Assembly: GCF_015326965.1 (NCBI RefSeq)
Contig: NZ_CP017659.1
Span: 868,001 to 932,000 of the forward strand
From: Paenibacillus sp. JZ16
Lineage (GTDB): Bacteria; Bacillota; Bacilli; Paenibacillales; Paenibacillaceae
DNA: 64,000 nucleotides
Reading direction: 5' to 3'
Program-made: the position numbers and the translations under genes
In this document: positions 25,889 to 34,625 of the stretch, in pieces
Layout of the letters: every line of letters starts with the position of its first letter
Position numbering within the stretch: the stretch's first letter is position 1
The notes under the pieces: model-generated
Database searches by the model: none
Seen by the model: the letters and a program-made list of their open reading frames with translations, nothing else
Told to the model about the DNA's origin: nothing

Positions 25889-25993
25889 GAAGCGATGTCC
25901 TCCCGCGTAAGATTATGCACTATTTAACCTTTAGCCTTGTCCATTGGCGGTATGAATATACTTTATAAAGGGAACCAAACGATGAAGGTAAAA

Positions 25994-26482
25994 TTATTCT
26001 TTGATTCGTCGAATCCCTCGCGCAATTTGTTCCCTCTCATGCTCGCTCAGCGAATATAATACAGGTGCCCTAGGAATGTCGAATTTCAGATGAGAATGAG
26101 GGATTTCCGTCAATAGAGTTCCGATGGGTTGTTGACCATTCGTACTACGGATAACGTTCCAGAAAATTCTGGACCTATCTTCCTCGGTTCCCCATTTTTC
26201 AAGCGAATTGCGAAATAACAAACATTTCCCGATGACGAAATCATGCTCCTTGAGGGGCTCCGTTGCTTCGAACCCGGCGTCTTTAAGGCTATCAAATAGT
26301 GCGGGCATCAATTGGTCCAAATAAAGCCCATAGGCAGCATCCTCGATTTCACGAAAAGCGATCGTTAACTCATCAAACATCGAATCGTATAATGTTTTCC
26401 ACACCGATTCGATATACTGATTACCTGCCACGCCAATCTCCTCAATGGTCATGTCGTACCGAAATACTGGTTTTAACGTCAT
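25994..26482 (-). CDS. Hypothetical protein divergent from double MerR regulator
   Basis: A 162-residue soluble, acidic protein with no signal peptide or membrane helix. It starts MTLKPVFRYDMTIEEIGVAG with AAGGAGGAG about 6 bases upstream, which rules out the longer frame to 26569. It contains many aromatic and acidic residues, with predicted helices in the first 100 residues and a C-terminal HEREQIARGIRRIKE. I do not recognise the family. It shares a 154-base divergent region with a two-domain MerR-type regulator, which is its probable controller. Confidence 0.65.
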   Translation of the reverse strand: MTLKPVFRYDMTIEEIGVAGNQYIESVWKTLYDSMFDELTIAFREIEDAAYGLYLDQLMPALFDSLKDAGFEATEPLKEHDFVIGKCLLFRNSLEKWGTEEDRSRIFWNVIRSTNGQQPIGTLLTEIPHSHLKFDIPRAPVLYSLSEHEREQIARGIRRIKE

Positions 26483-26636
26483 ATAAACTCCTCCTTGAAC
26501 TGGATTATCTCCATCATACAACATGAAAGCCAATTGGAAGGTTTGGGAGATGAAGATGAAGGTAATCAAGAAAGTACCTAGAATAACATTACAATGGATT
26601 TAATGTTTGCGCATTTTTTTATGAAGGTGAGATAAC

Positions 26637-27335
26637 ATGGACTTTCGACCGAAAAAACTGGCAGAAAAGTACGGGGTAAGCAGCAGCACCCTGCGGAACT
26701 ATGAAGCGAAGGGATTGATACCTCCTGCTGAACGATCTTCAAATGGATATCGTATGTATACAGAACACCATGAAGCTTATCTGGCATGTATTCAAGCCAT
26801 GTCTGCTGCATTCGGTATGGAAGTAACGAGCGAGGTAATGCATTGTCTTGGACGAAACGAGTTAGATGACGCATTGTGGATCGTCAGGGATCGAGAGGTC
26901 ATGCTGCATCGGGAAAAAGCAAGTTTGGATCAACTGGTACGGGAGTTGAAATCGTATTCTGAAGGTAGCCGAGCTCACGATTTTAACCAATATTTCAGCA
27001 TCCACGAGGTCTCCAGACGGACGGGGGTTACTAAATCGGCTATCCGCTACTGGGAGCAAAGCGGCCTATTCACGGCTAAGCGAGACCCTGATAACGAATA
27101 CCGTCTTTATAATGAAGCGCATCTCTTTAAAATTAGGATGATACAGGTCCTGCAGAGCTCTGTTTATTCCGAGGATACCGTCAACTTAAAACAATCCATT
27201 GCACGCTTAGAACTAGAGAACATCGAACATGCGATGAAGCTTTCTGAACGTATCCAGACTTACCTGCACAAAACGATCAAATTTCAGATGCGAGCGCTCT
27301 ATTTTCTATATCGCTTGATTAAAGACTACTGTTAG
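26637..27335 (+). CDS. MerR-type regulator with two tandem DNA-binding domains
   Basis: A 232-residue protein with two MerR-like winged helix-turn-helices. The first (residues 3-45) reads RPKKLAEKYGVSSSTLRNYE then AKGLIPPAERSSNGYRMY; the second (about 120-165) reads YFSIHEVSRRTGVTKSAIRY then WEQSGLFTAKRDPDNEYRLY. A helical linker joins them and a short helical tail follows. Ordinary MerR proteins have one such domain and dimerise through a long helix. GAAGGTGAG is upstream of the ATG. No cysteine cluster for metals is visible. It diverges from the unknown gene at 25994. Confidence 0.85.
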   Translation: MDFRPKKLAEKYGVSSSTLRNYEAKGLIPPAERSSNGYRMYTEHHEAYLACIQAMSAAFGMEVTSEVMHCLGRNELDDALWIVRDREVMLHREKASLDQLVRELKSYSEGSRAHDFNQYFSIHEVSRRTGVTKSAIRYWEQSGLFTAKRDPDNEYRLYNEAHLFKIRMIQVLQSSVYSEDTVNLKQSIARLELENIEHAMKLSERIQTYLHKTIKFQMRALYFLYRLIKDYC

Positions 27336-27378
27336 TGATGAGATGATTACAAAATAACATCGACACCGATTTAAAAGC

Positions 27379-27426
27379 AAAAGCCATAGGTCTCAGCGTG
27401 CAAATAACGCTAAACCCATGGCTTTT
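27379..27426. terminator. Bidirectional terminator
   Basis: AAAAGCCATAGGT pairs with ACCCATGGCTTTT (one mismatch), with an inner AGCGT/ACGCT stem. T-runs occur on both strands. It lies between the convergent MerR gene and the relic at 27445. Confidence 0.75.
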
Positions 27427-27444
27427 ATTGGAAATTACAAGTTA

Positions 27445-27815
27445 TCATGCATCCCGTTTGTTATCGAATTGCCGCTTGCCCGAGAAATCTTTTATAACGC
27501 CATCGTTCAACAAAATATCAAGTTTCGCGTTAAATCCTCTCAGACACTTGTCGAATTGTGTCGCATCTGTTCCTTCGTAGCGTTTCATCAGCTCTAGATA
27601 ATTGTTCAAAGAACGTGGCGCTTCGGCATTCGTAAATTGATTTTGTTCTACAAATCGGTTTACTAATGTTTTCATGCTGTCTGTGCTCGCGAAATGTTTT
27701 TGAAGATCAGTCCGACGGTAAACCATTTGCCGGCAGATCATCATTTGCAGCGGCAATGGCGCCGTCCACCGTCGCAGGTTCATTCGACCCATACGGCGAG
27801 TTTGCGGTTTAAATC
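27445..27815 (-). pseudogene. Frameshifted C-terminal remnant of a large surface or hydrolase protein
   Basis: Two overlapping minus-strand frames fit together as one protein end. The first gives NSPYGSNEPATVDGAIAAAN DDLPANGLPSD-like sequence and hits a stop; the second takes over at DLQKHFASTDSMKTLVNRFV and runs through QFTNAEAPRSLNNYLELMKR to the stop at 27445. The helical part resembles the FIMAH-type domains found at the C-termini of large secreted enzymes of Paenibacillus; that likeness is from memory and uncertain. No start codon with a ribosome-binding site exists, so this is a leftover. Confidence 0.5.
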
Positions 27816-27836
27816 AAATTCTGCAGATTTCTACAG

Positions 27837-29119
27837 TTAAACGCCCGCTTCTTCCTTCTGATACATGTCTGTCAGCTTTATGCTTCTGCCTTGCTGCAAA
27901 CGGGATCGTTCGGAAGCAAAGGCAATCAAATGGCTTTGCAAGGAAGCTGTAGCCGATGTAAGCCCTTGAGACGGGTTGCGGTCGACCTTATGTACTTATG
28001 TACATTTTTGAGGAAAGAGCTCACCATGCGCTCATCGCCTCCGCCGTGGCCGTCTCCCTGCACGCTGCATCTAATTTCAATCTCTTCGCCCGTCGCATAG
28101 CGGTACAGCATAAATGAGCCTTTATCCATGTCGCCAATGATCTCTCCCTGCGTGCCCATAATCTGCACACGGCGAGTTGCGCTCTGGGTCAATCCCGACA
28201 TAATAAAGTTAGCGTTGGCGCCGCTGGCAAATTCCATATTGACGACCTGATGGTCGACAACATTGTTATCGCAGCGATAGACGCAGCGGCCGAACGGTCC
28301 TTCCTTAAGCGCCCGGATAATGCCTTCCTGTGATAAATCGTGCGTCATATAGCGCGCCCAATGATCGGCAGGCTGCTCCAAATACATTTTAATCGCTGAA
28401 AAGGCACATTCCCTCTCGGCTTCGCAACCATCGATGCAGCGGTCCGTTGCACCCTCCGGCGCGTTCTCGGCTTTAAAATGCAGCAATGAGCCAAAGGAGC
28501 TAACCGCTGTGCACGGTTCATCCATCAGCCAGGAGATGAGGTCCAGATCATGGCAGGATTTGGCCAAAATCATCGGGCTGGTTTCCTCGGAATTGCGCCA
28601 ATTGCCGCGTACGTAGCTATGAACCATATGGTGATAGCCGACGTTCTCGGTCAGCTGAATGGTGCCGATGGCACCCAGCTCCCCATCCTCGATGCATCTC
28701 TTGATGCCCGACCAGAACGGGGAATAGCGAAGCACATGCGTGACCACCAGCAAACGCTTATGCTTAAGGGATGCTTGCTCCATGTCTATGCATTCCCGCA
28801 CATCCGGTGACATCGGCTTCTCCAGCATGACATGGTAACCAAGCTCCATCGCTTTCATAGCTGGTATATAATGCATCCGATCAAGCGTGCAGATGATCAT
28901 CACGTCGGCTATTTTCCCCTGCTCGAATGCTTGTTCCCAAGAATGATAAACATGCTCTTCAGCGATTTGATGAATCTCTGCAAAACGTTGTCTGCGTTCA
29001 TCGTCCGGCTCGGCTACAGCAACAAACTTCAATTCATTCGGAAATTTTTCCGCATACGGTCCATAGATGTATCTTCCTCTACTGCCTGCGCCTAATAGTA
29101 CAGCCGTTAATGTTCTCAA
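27837..29119 (-). pseudogene. Gfo/Idh/MocA-type dehydrogenase, frameshifted by an 8-bp duplication (L3)
   Basis: NAD(P)-dependent sugar or inositol dehydrogenase family. The N-terminus RTLTAVLLGAGSRGRYIYGP has the nucleotide-binding GxGxxG, and MLEKPMSPDVRECIDMEQAS carries the conserved EKP lysine. The start is a TTG at 29119 with AGGGGG upstream. As written, translation shifts near 27987-28002, where CTTATGTA is present twice in a row, and stops at 27926. Removing one copy restores a frame that continues as NVHKVDRNPSQGLTSATASL then QSHLIAFASERSRL to a stop at 27837 (424 residues), exactly the usual family ending. Last gene of L3. Confidence 0.85.
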
Positions 29120-29215
29120 TGTTAGTCCCCCTTGCATGTACAATTGCATCCTAATTTCATTGTAAGGGGTGACTCCGCGCATCAAAATAGATCATTGCTT
29201 CCATTCCATATACAA

Positions 29216-30898
29216 TTATTGACCTTGCTGCATCGTTTCGGTGCGGGCCGTCCGAAAATCCTGCGGCGTCAAATCATTTTGCTTCTTGAAAAAGCGGATA
29301 AAGGCAAGCGCTGAATTGTAGCCGAGCTTGGCGGCGATTTCATTGACCTTCATGGATGTATTGAGCAGCATATCCTTAGCTATGACATTGCGGTAATCAT
29401 TTACGTATTTAGACAGTCCGATTCCGGTTATCTGCTTGTAAAGCCTTGATAAATAGGATGGATTCAAGCTGACATAATCCCCAAGAGCGGTTAGGGATAT
29501 ATCATCCTCAATATGCTCCTCTATATAGCGATGCACCTTACCCACGACCTCCGCCGGCAGCTCTGTTCCTCGAATCGCATTCCATTCAAAAAAGCAGTCC
29601 GCCATTTGCCAATAGTATGGAATGAGCTCCGTCCATGAAGCGGTCATCTCCTGGCGGAACAGTTTATCCAAATTAATCTGGGTATTCATATAATCACGCA
29701 AATCTTTATTTTTGTGCAAATGCGCCAGAAATACCGCAGATAGGAAATGGTACAACTCAACCTTGCGCTCATAAGGAGTATTCGCATCGTTCCAGATGTC
29801 TGTCAATTCAACAAACAGATGATTAAACTGCTCGCGGTGATTATTCTCAAGACAGCTCATCAGCAGCTGTACGCGAGCGTGAAAAAAGCTGTCATGATAG
29901 CTTTTCGCCTTCTCATTTTCTTCGGACTTCTGAATATCTTTATCTGTCATGATGACCTCATGGAACAAGCCATGGCCCTGCATAAGACCGTATTTCATCC
30001 CATGAAAACGATCCGACAGCCGATTCCATGGGACAGCCTCGCTGCCAATAAGAAAAGATACGGAGAGGCTCAGCAGCTTTCTGCTGGTCGCCTGGATCGT
30101 CTCCAAATTGCCGCTCACATAGCGGTATGCCCTGGTCCATTCCATCGTACCGGTATCCGTCGTTAACTCCGGGCTGGCTTTTGGCTGAAAGATCCATACC
30201 ATTTTGTTCATCTCAAATACGACGGAGAAGCAGCGCACATGCGCAGATAAATACTCATCGCCGATATTTTGAAGAGCGTAAGCGAGCAAAGCCTTGTCCG
30301 GCGCCGTGAACATTTCCTTCCAGGCATCGATCCGGCCTATCAGTAAATAGACAGGCAGCGATGCGTAGAGCGGGATGTCCATTTCCGCAAAAGCGTCCCG
30401 AAGCTGCTGCCCCGTCATCGTCTTGCCTTGACATAAGCCCCAAATATATTCCTTCTGCAAGGAAGGCATCACAATTCTCATTTTGGATTGGGCACGCAGG
30501 ATCATTTGCGCCTGATCCTGTTCCTCTTCGATTTCCTCTATCGCCCGTTCAACGGTATGAATGATCTTCTCGTCGCTTTCCACTTTCAGCAAATAATCAA
30601 AAGCGCCAAACGTAAGGGCGTTCTTTGCATAGTGAAAATCATTGTACCCTGTCAATAAAATAACTTTGCACTTCGGCCACTGCGATTTGATTTCCTGCAG
30701 CAGCTCAATGCCCTCTATTCCGGACATCTTAATGTCCGAAATCACAATATCCATCCGGTGATGTGACAGCACCTCAAGCGCCTCTTCGCCGGAATAGGCC
30801 TTCATGACTTCAAGCTGCAAGCGCTCCGTCTTCTCGAACAACTCCAGAAGACCATCTACGATAATCGGCAGATCATCCACGATTAAAAGCCTGTACAT
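29216..30898 (-). CDS. YesN-type response regulator with AraC DNA-binding domain (L3)
   Basis: A 560-residue two-component regulator. Receiver domain: D8-D9, phospho-acceptor D55 in ISDIKMSG, lysine in DYLLKVES (valine replaces the usual proline). A long middle domain follows; the C-terminus holds AraC helices ISLTALGDYVSLNPSYLSRL and MKVNEIAAKLGYNSALAFIR, ending DLTPQDFRTARTETMQQGQ. It lies 12 bases after the kinase gene and upstream of the dehydrogenase. It should activate the L3 transporter promoter near 36300. Confidence 0.92.
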   Translation of the reverse strand: MYRLLIVDDLPIIVDGLLELFEKTERLQLEVMKAYSGEEALEVLSHHRMDIVISDIKMSGIEGIELLQEIKSQWPKCKVILLTGYNDFHYAKNALTFGAFDYLLKVESDEKIIHTVERAIEEIEEEQDQAQMILRAQSKMRIVMPSLQKEYIWGLCQGKTMTGQQLRDAFAEMDIPLYASLPVYLLIGRIDAWKEMFTAPDKALLAYALQNIGDEYLSAHVRCFSVVFEMNKMVWIFQPKASPELTTDTGTMEWTRAYRYVSGNLETIQATSRKLLSLSVSFLIGSEAVPWNRLSDRFHGMKYGLMQGHGLFHEVIMTDKDIQKSEENEKAKSYHDSFFHARVQLLMSCLENNHREQFNHLFVELTDIWNDANTPYERKVELYHFLSAVFLAHLHKNKDLRDYMNTQINLDKLFRQEMTASWTELIPYYWQMADCFFEWNAIRGTELPAEVVGKVHRYIEEHIEDDISLTALGDYVSLNPSYLSRLYKQITGIGLSKYVNDYRNVIAKDMLLNTSMKVNEIAAKLGYNSALAFIRFFKKQNDLTPQDFRTARTETMQQGQ

Positions 30899-30910
30899 GG
30901 CGATTCCTCC

Positions 30911-32641
30911 TTAGCTCATGCTCAGTTTAATAATAGCTTGAAGCCCGCCAAGCTCAGAGCGGGATACGGTAATCCCATACGCTTCTCCATAACGAAGCTG
31001 AATTCTGCGATGAACATTCAGCAGGCCGGTTGTCTCCTCCATCTGGTTGGTTGAATAACGCAGCTTCTTGCCAAGCGCATCGATCTCCTCGTCCGTCATG
31101 AACTCGCCGTTGTCTTCTACATAAATGTAAAAAGCATCATTTCGCAGCTTGCTGTGCACCCATAGCTCGCCCGTGCCGCGCATATTGCCGAGGGCATGCT
31201 TATAAGCATTTTCAATGATAGGCTGCAAAATCAATCGGGGGACTTCAATCGGCTGGGCTTCGACTTCAAACAGCACTTGGATTCGTTCCCCGTAACAGAT
31301 CGACTGCATCTCCACATAAGTGCGGGAATGCTCAAGCTCCATATCCAGCAGAATGTCGTCATCATGATGGCGAGTAATGAACTGAAAATATTGCCCGATG
31401 TACAAACAGAACTGGTAGGCTTTTTCCTTCTGCGTATCGGATTTAATCAAGCGGCAAAGCACGAAAAAGCAATTATATAAAAAATGAGGATTAATTTGCG
31501 ATTGCAATCGTTTCAGCTCCGAACGCTGATTGCGAATTTGCTGCTCATAATTTTCCTCAATCAATGTCTTCAAAGATTTCACGGTATCGTTAAAAGCCTG
31601 GTATAAATAGCCGAACTCATCCTGCCTGCGATCGATCAAAATCGGTTCCAGCTCGTTTTGCTGCATGCGGCGGAAGGTACGCACCAGCTTTAACAACGGA
31701 CGGTATATTAACCGGATGATAAAATAGGTAAAGAATAAAAAAATAAAAACAGCAAGCGCGCAAGCCCACCAAAACAAAGCCCTATATACCTGCAATGAAC
31801 CGAGAATCATCTCTTCCGGTATGCTCGTTACCGTGTATGAATTCCAGAGGCTGGAATACTTGAATACGGTTAGAAATCGCTTGTTTTTATAATGAATCGT
31901 ATCATAGCCTTCATCTATTTTCGCTGCCTGCTTCTCAAAAGCCAGCTGCTTCATCAGATCACGCAATTCAAGGTCTGAGCCGCTATGGATTTCCCAGCCG
32001 CGCTCCAGATTAAACAATACGGTCTGGCCTCCCCTGCTGTTGCCGATTTGCGCTAATGTTTCTTTAATTTTGCCGGTTGAGAGCTCTACGCCTACCACAT
32101 AGAGCGGGTTCGTTTTGCTTGCAGGGTACTGCATCGTAATAAATAGCCGGTCCTGCCAATAAATAAAGGGCTCCGTATAAAGCTTCTTGTCCGGCTGCAT
32201 CGCTTCATATTCTTCCGCATTCAGCTTGGTCTCAAAGCTGTTGCTTAGTACCGTGCGCTCGATAAGCGGGATGTACGCCTTCGCCTCGCGGATGAACGGA
32301 CTGGAATTTTTCATTAAATCCAGGCGATGCTGAATATCCAATATTTTATACGACCGCTCATAGGAGTTCATCTGCTCGCCTGTCGCCGCCACTTCCATCA
32401 AATCCCTGTCCATAACGTAGTTAGGCAAATATCGGCTGATCCGGTCTGCTTCCTGATCCAGGGATTCTAAATAAAACCTTGTCGTATTCAAAATCGAATC
32501 GGATATTTCACTGCGGATATGATCGGCCCCTTGCTCATTCATCATCCAGGTAATTGCCATAAGCGGCAGTAAGGCTGCCAAAAAGGCAGCCATTATTTTT
32601 TTGAATATGGAGGAATCCTGTAATAAGAATATACTTTTCAT
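30911..32641 (-). CDS. YesM-type sensor histidine kinase with altered G1 box (L3)
   Basis: A 576-residue membrane kinase: first helix at about 15-35 (IMAAFLAALLPLMAITWMM), extracellular sensor, second helix at about 288-310, HAMP-like linker, His_kinase motif QINPHFLYNCFFVLCRL, N-box QPIIENAYKHALGN, and G2 region TTGLLNVHRRIQLRYG. The G1 box reads DNGEFM where DNGxGM is expected; the second glycine has become phenylalanine, which could weaken ATP binding. It is otherwise full length. It lies between LplC and its response regulator in L3 and should sense the sugar that L3 imports. Confidence 0.9.
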   Translation of the reverse strand: MKSIFLLQDSSIFKKIMAAFLAALLPLMAITWMMNEQGADHIRSEISDSILNTTRFYLESLDQEADRISRYLPNYVMDRDLMEVAATGEQMNSYERSYKILDIQHRLDLMKNSSPFIREAKAYIPLIERTVLSNSFETKLNAEEYEAMQPDKKLYTEPFIYWQDRLFITMQYPASKTNPLYVVGVELSTGKIKETLAQIGNSRGGQTVLFNLERGWEIHSGSDLELRDLMKQLAFEKQAAKIDEGYDTIHYKNKRFLTVFKYSSLWNSYTVTSIPEEMILGSLQVYRALFWWACALAVFIFLFFTYFIIRLIYRPLLKLVRTFRRMQQNELEPILIDRRQDEFGYLYQAFNDTVKSLKTLIEENYEQQIRNQRSELKRLQSQINPHFLYNCFFVLCRLIKSDTQKEKAYQFCLYIGQYFQFITRHHDDDILLDMELEHSRTYVEMQSICYGERIQVLFEVEAQPIEVPRLILQPIIENAYKHALGNMRGTGELWVHSKLRNDAFYIYVEDNGEFMTDEEIDALGKKLRYSTNQMEETTGLLNVHRRIQLRYGEAYGITVSRSELGGLQAIIKLSMS

Positions 32642-32681
32642 CGTTTGTTCTCCTGTGCCCGAGATCTACGACTTTCCTTGT

Positions 32682-33566
32682 CTATTCTTTTACACTTCCC
32701 ATTACAATGCCCTTGATGAAAAACCGCTGCAAGAATGGATAGACGATAAGAATCGGGAAAGCCGCTACGAAGATTTGTGCCGCCCTGCTTGTACGGTCAG
32801 ACAGCTGCAGCATGAGTTCCACATTTTCTGATTTAAGAAATCGGAAATCCATCTTAATAATAACGGTTTGCAAGAAGGTTTGCAGCGGGTAATTTTCCGG
32901 ATGATTCATATAAAGCATGCCATCGAACCAGCTATTCCAATGCCCTACCATCGTAAACAGCCCCGTTGTTGCCAGTGCGGGCAACGATAGCGGAACATAT
33001 ATTTTCCAAAGTGTTGAAAAATGCCCGGCTCCGTCAATCCGTGAAGCATCCTCAAGCTCCCTGGGCAAATTGCGGTAAAAGTTCAACAACAGGATGACAT
33101 TGAACACGTTAATTGCCATAGGAAACACTAGCGCTCCTAGAGAATCAATAAGTCCCAAGCTTTTAATTGTCAAATAGGTAGGAATAAGTCCCCCGTTGAA
33201 CAAAATCGTAAAAACGAAGATCCAGGCATAAACGGTTCTTAGACGAAACGTATTGCGATCCTTGGATAAAGGATAAGCTGTAATAATCGTTAACAACATA
33301 CTTAATACCGTCCCGACAACAACCCGTTGAATCGAAATGCCAAAGGCTCTTACATACTCAGGCTTGCCGAACACGTTATCATAAGCCGCCGTTGTAAACT
33401 CTACAGGCCACAGCGCAACCTTGCCGGCTGCCGCCGCCGAACCCGAGCTAAACGAAATCGCCAAAATATGAAGGATCGGCATTAAGCACAAAAAAGATAT
33501 AAACGCTAGAAAGACTAGGTTGCAAACTAGAAAAGCCCTTCTTCCGAATGACGGTTTAATAACCAC
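32682..33566 (-). CDS. CUT1 sugar ABC transporter permease, LplC/YtcP type (L3)
   Basis: A 294-residue permease with six helices. The N-terminal region has FLAFISFLCLMPILHILAIS and the early extracellular SSGSAAAAGKVALWPVEFT typical of this group. The EAA loop is EDASRIDGAGHFSTLWKIYV, the C-terminus FLQRFFIKGIVMGSVKE. It follows LplB by 37 bases and precedes the kinase gene. Confidence 0.92.
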   Translation of the reverse strand: MVIKPSFGRRAFLVCNLVFLAFISFLCLMPILHILAISFSSGSAAAAGKVALWPVEFTTAAYDNVFGKPEYVRAFGISIQRVVVGTVLSMLLTIITAYPLSKDRNTFRLRTVYAWIFVFTILFNGGLIPTYLTIKSLGLIDSLGALVFPMAINVFNVILLLNFYRNLPRELEDASRIDGAGHFSTLWKIYVPLSLPALATTGLFTMVGHWNSWFDGMLYMNHPENYPLQTFLQTVIIKMDFRFLKSENVELMLQLSDRTSRAAQIFVAAFPILIVYPFLQRFFIKGIVMGSVKE

Positions 33567-33603
33567 GGTCAGTCTCCTTTCTGAATCACCGACTTTTCAT
33601 CTA

Positions 33604-34509
33604 TTAGAAAATACGGTAATTCGCTAGTCGGTATGCGAGTACGTAGGATACGGAAATGAAAATAAAGGATACGACGGATTTCAATAAGCCGACAGCTGTG
33701 GCAAATCCAAACTGGGCTTGCTGGATCCCCATACGGTAGACAAAAGTATCAATGATATCGGCACTTTCATAAACCGGTGCGCTGTACAGGTTAAAGATTT
33801 GATCAAATCCTGCATTCAGCACATTGCCGATATTAAGCGTCAGCATAAGAACGATGGTCGGCATCATTCCCGGCAGCGTCACGTGAAGCGTTTGTTTCCA
33901 GCGGCCCGCACCATCGATTTGAGCGGCTTCATAAAGCGTAGGATTAATTCCTGTCAGTGCGGCCAAATAAACAATGGTACCAAATCCAAATTCTTTCCAT
34001 ACATCGGAAATAACCATGACATAAGGGAACCAGTTATTATCGCCAAGAAAGAAAATCGGCTTCATGCCGAACCATCCAAGCAACTGGTTCAATATGCCGG
34101 AGGAAGGAGACAAAATATCGACCAAAATCCCGCTCAGCAGCACCCAGGATAGAAAATGGGGCAGATAGACCAGGGTTTGGAACGTTCTTTTCATCCATTC
34201 TCTACGCAATTCATTAAGCAAAATTGCTATCGTGATTGGCACGAACAAACCGGCAACGATTTTCATTACAGCAATGTATACCGTATTAAAGAAGATGCGG
34301 CCGATATCCGGATAATCCATTAACAGCTGGAAGTTCCTCCATCCGATAAACGGGGAGCCGAACAACCCTTTATTCGGCACATATTTTTGAAAAGCCATCA
34401 TGATTCCTGTCATAGGAATGTAACTAAAAATAACAATCATAGCTAAACCCGGCAGCAGCATCAAATGAAGCGGCCATTCCTTCTTCCACATGCGCGTCAG
34501 ACTATTCAT
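33604..34509 (-). CDS. CUT1 sugar ABC transporter permease, LplB type (L3)
   Basis: A 301-residue permease. MNSLTRMWKKEWPLHLMLLP precedes the first helix and FSYIPMTGIMMAFQKYVPNK follows it; the EAA loop is YEAAQIDGAGRWKQTLHVTL. The ATG at 34509 has GAGGTG 6 bases upstream; an ATG seven codons earlier lacks one. It is very similar to the L1 and L4 LplB proteins, so the three transporters are close relatives. Confidence 0.92.
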   Translation of the reverse strand: MNSLTRMWKKEWPLHLMLLPGLAMIVIFSYIPMTGIMMAFQKYVPNKGLFGSPFIGWRNFQLLMDYPDIGRIFFNTVYIAVMKIVAGLFVPITIAILLNELRREWMKRTFQTLVYLPHFLSWVLLSGILVDILSPSSGILNQLLGWFGMKPIFFLGDNNWFPYVMVISDVWKEFGFGTIVYLAALTGINPTLYEAAQIDGAGRWKQTLHVTLPGMMPTIVLMLTLNIGNVLNAGFDQIFNLYSAPVYESADIIDTFVYRMGIQQAQFGFATAVGLLKSVVSFIFISVSYVLAYRLANYRIF

Positions 34510-34556
34510 ATCTTCACCTCGCTGATTCACTTTTCATGTTGTGCGCATTCCTTGCT

Positions 34557-34613
34557 CAAGAACCTGATTGTTCTTGAAAAAAGGAGGGATTGCATAGATT
34601 CAATCCCTCCTTT
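34557..34613 (-). terminator. Double stem-loop, intra-operon attenuator after L3 lipoprotein
   Basis: AAAGGAGGGATTG (34580-34592) pairs perfectly with CAATCCCTCCTTT (34601-34613), followed on the minus strand by TTTTTTC; directly after comes a second hairpin, CAAGAAC/GTTCTTG (34557-34576). By form this is a Rho-independent terminator inside the operon, which would give more lipoprotein than permease. Confidence 0.75.
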
Positions 34614-34625
34614 GCGCTACAGATC

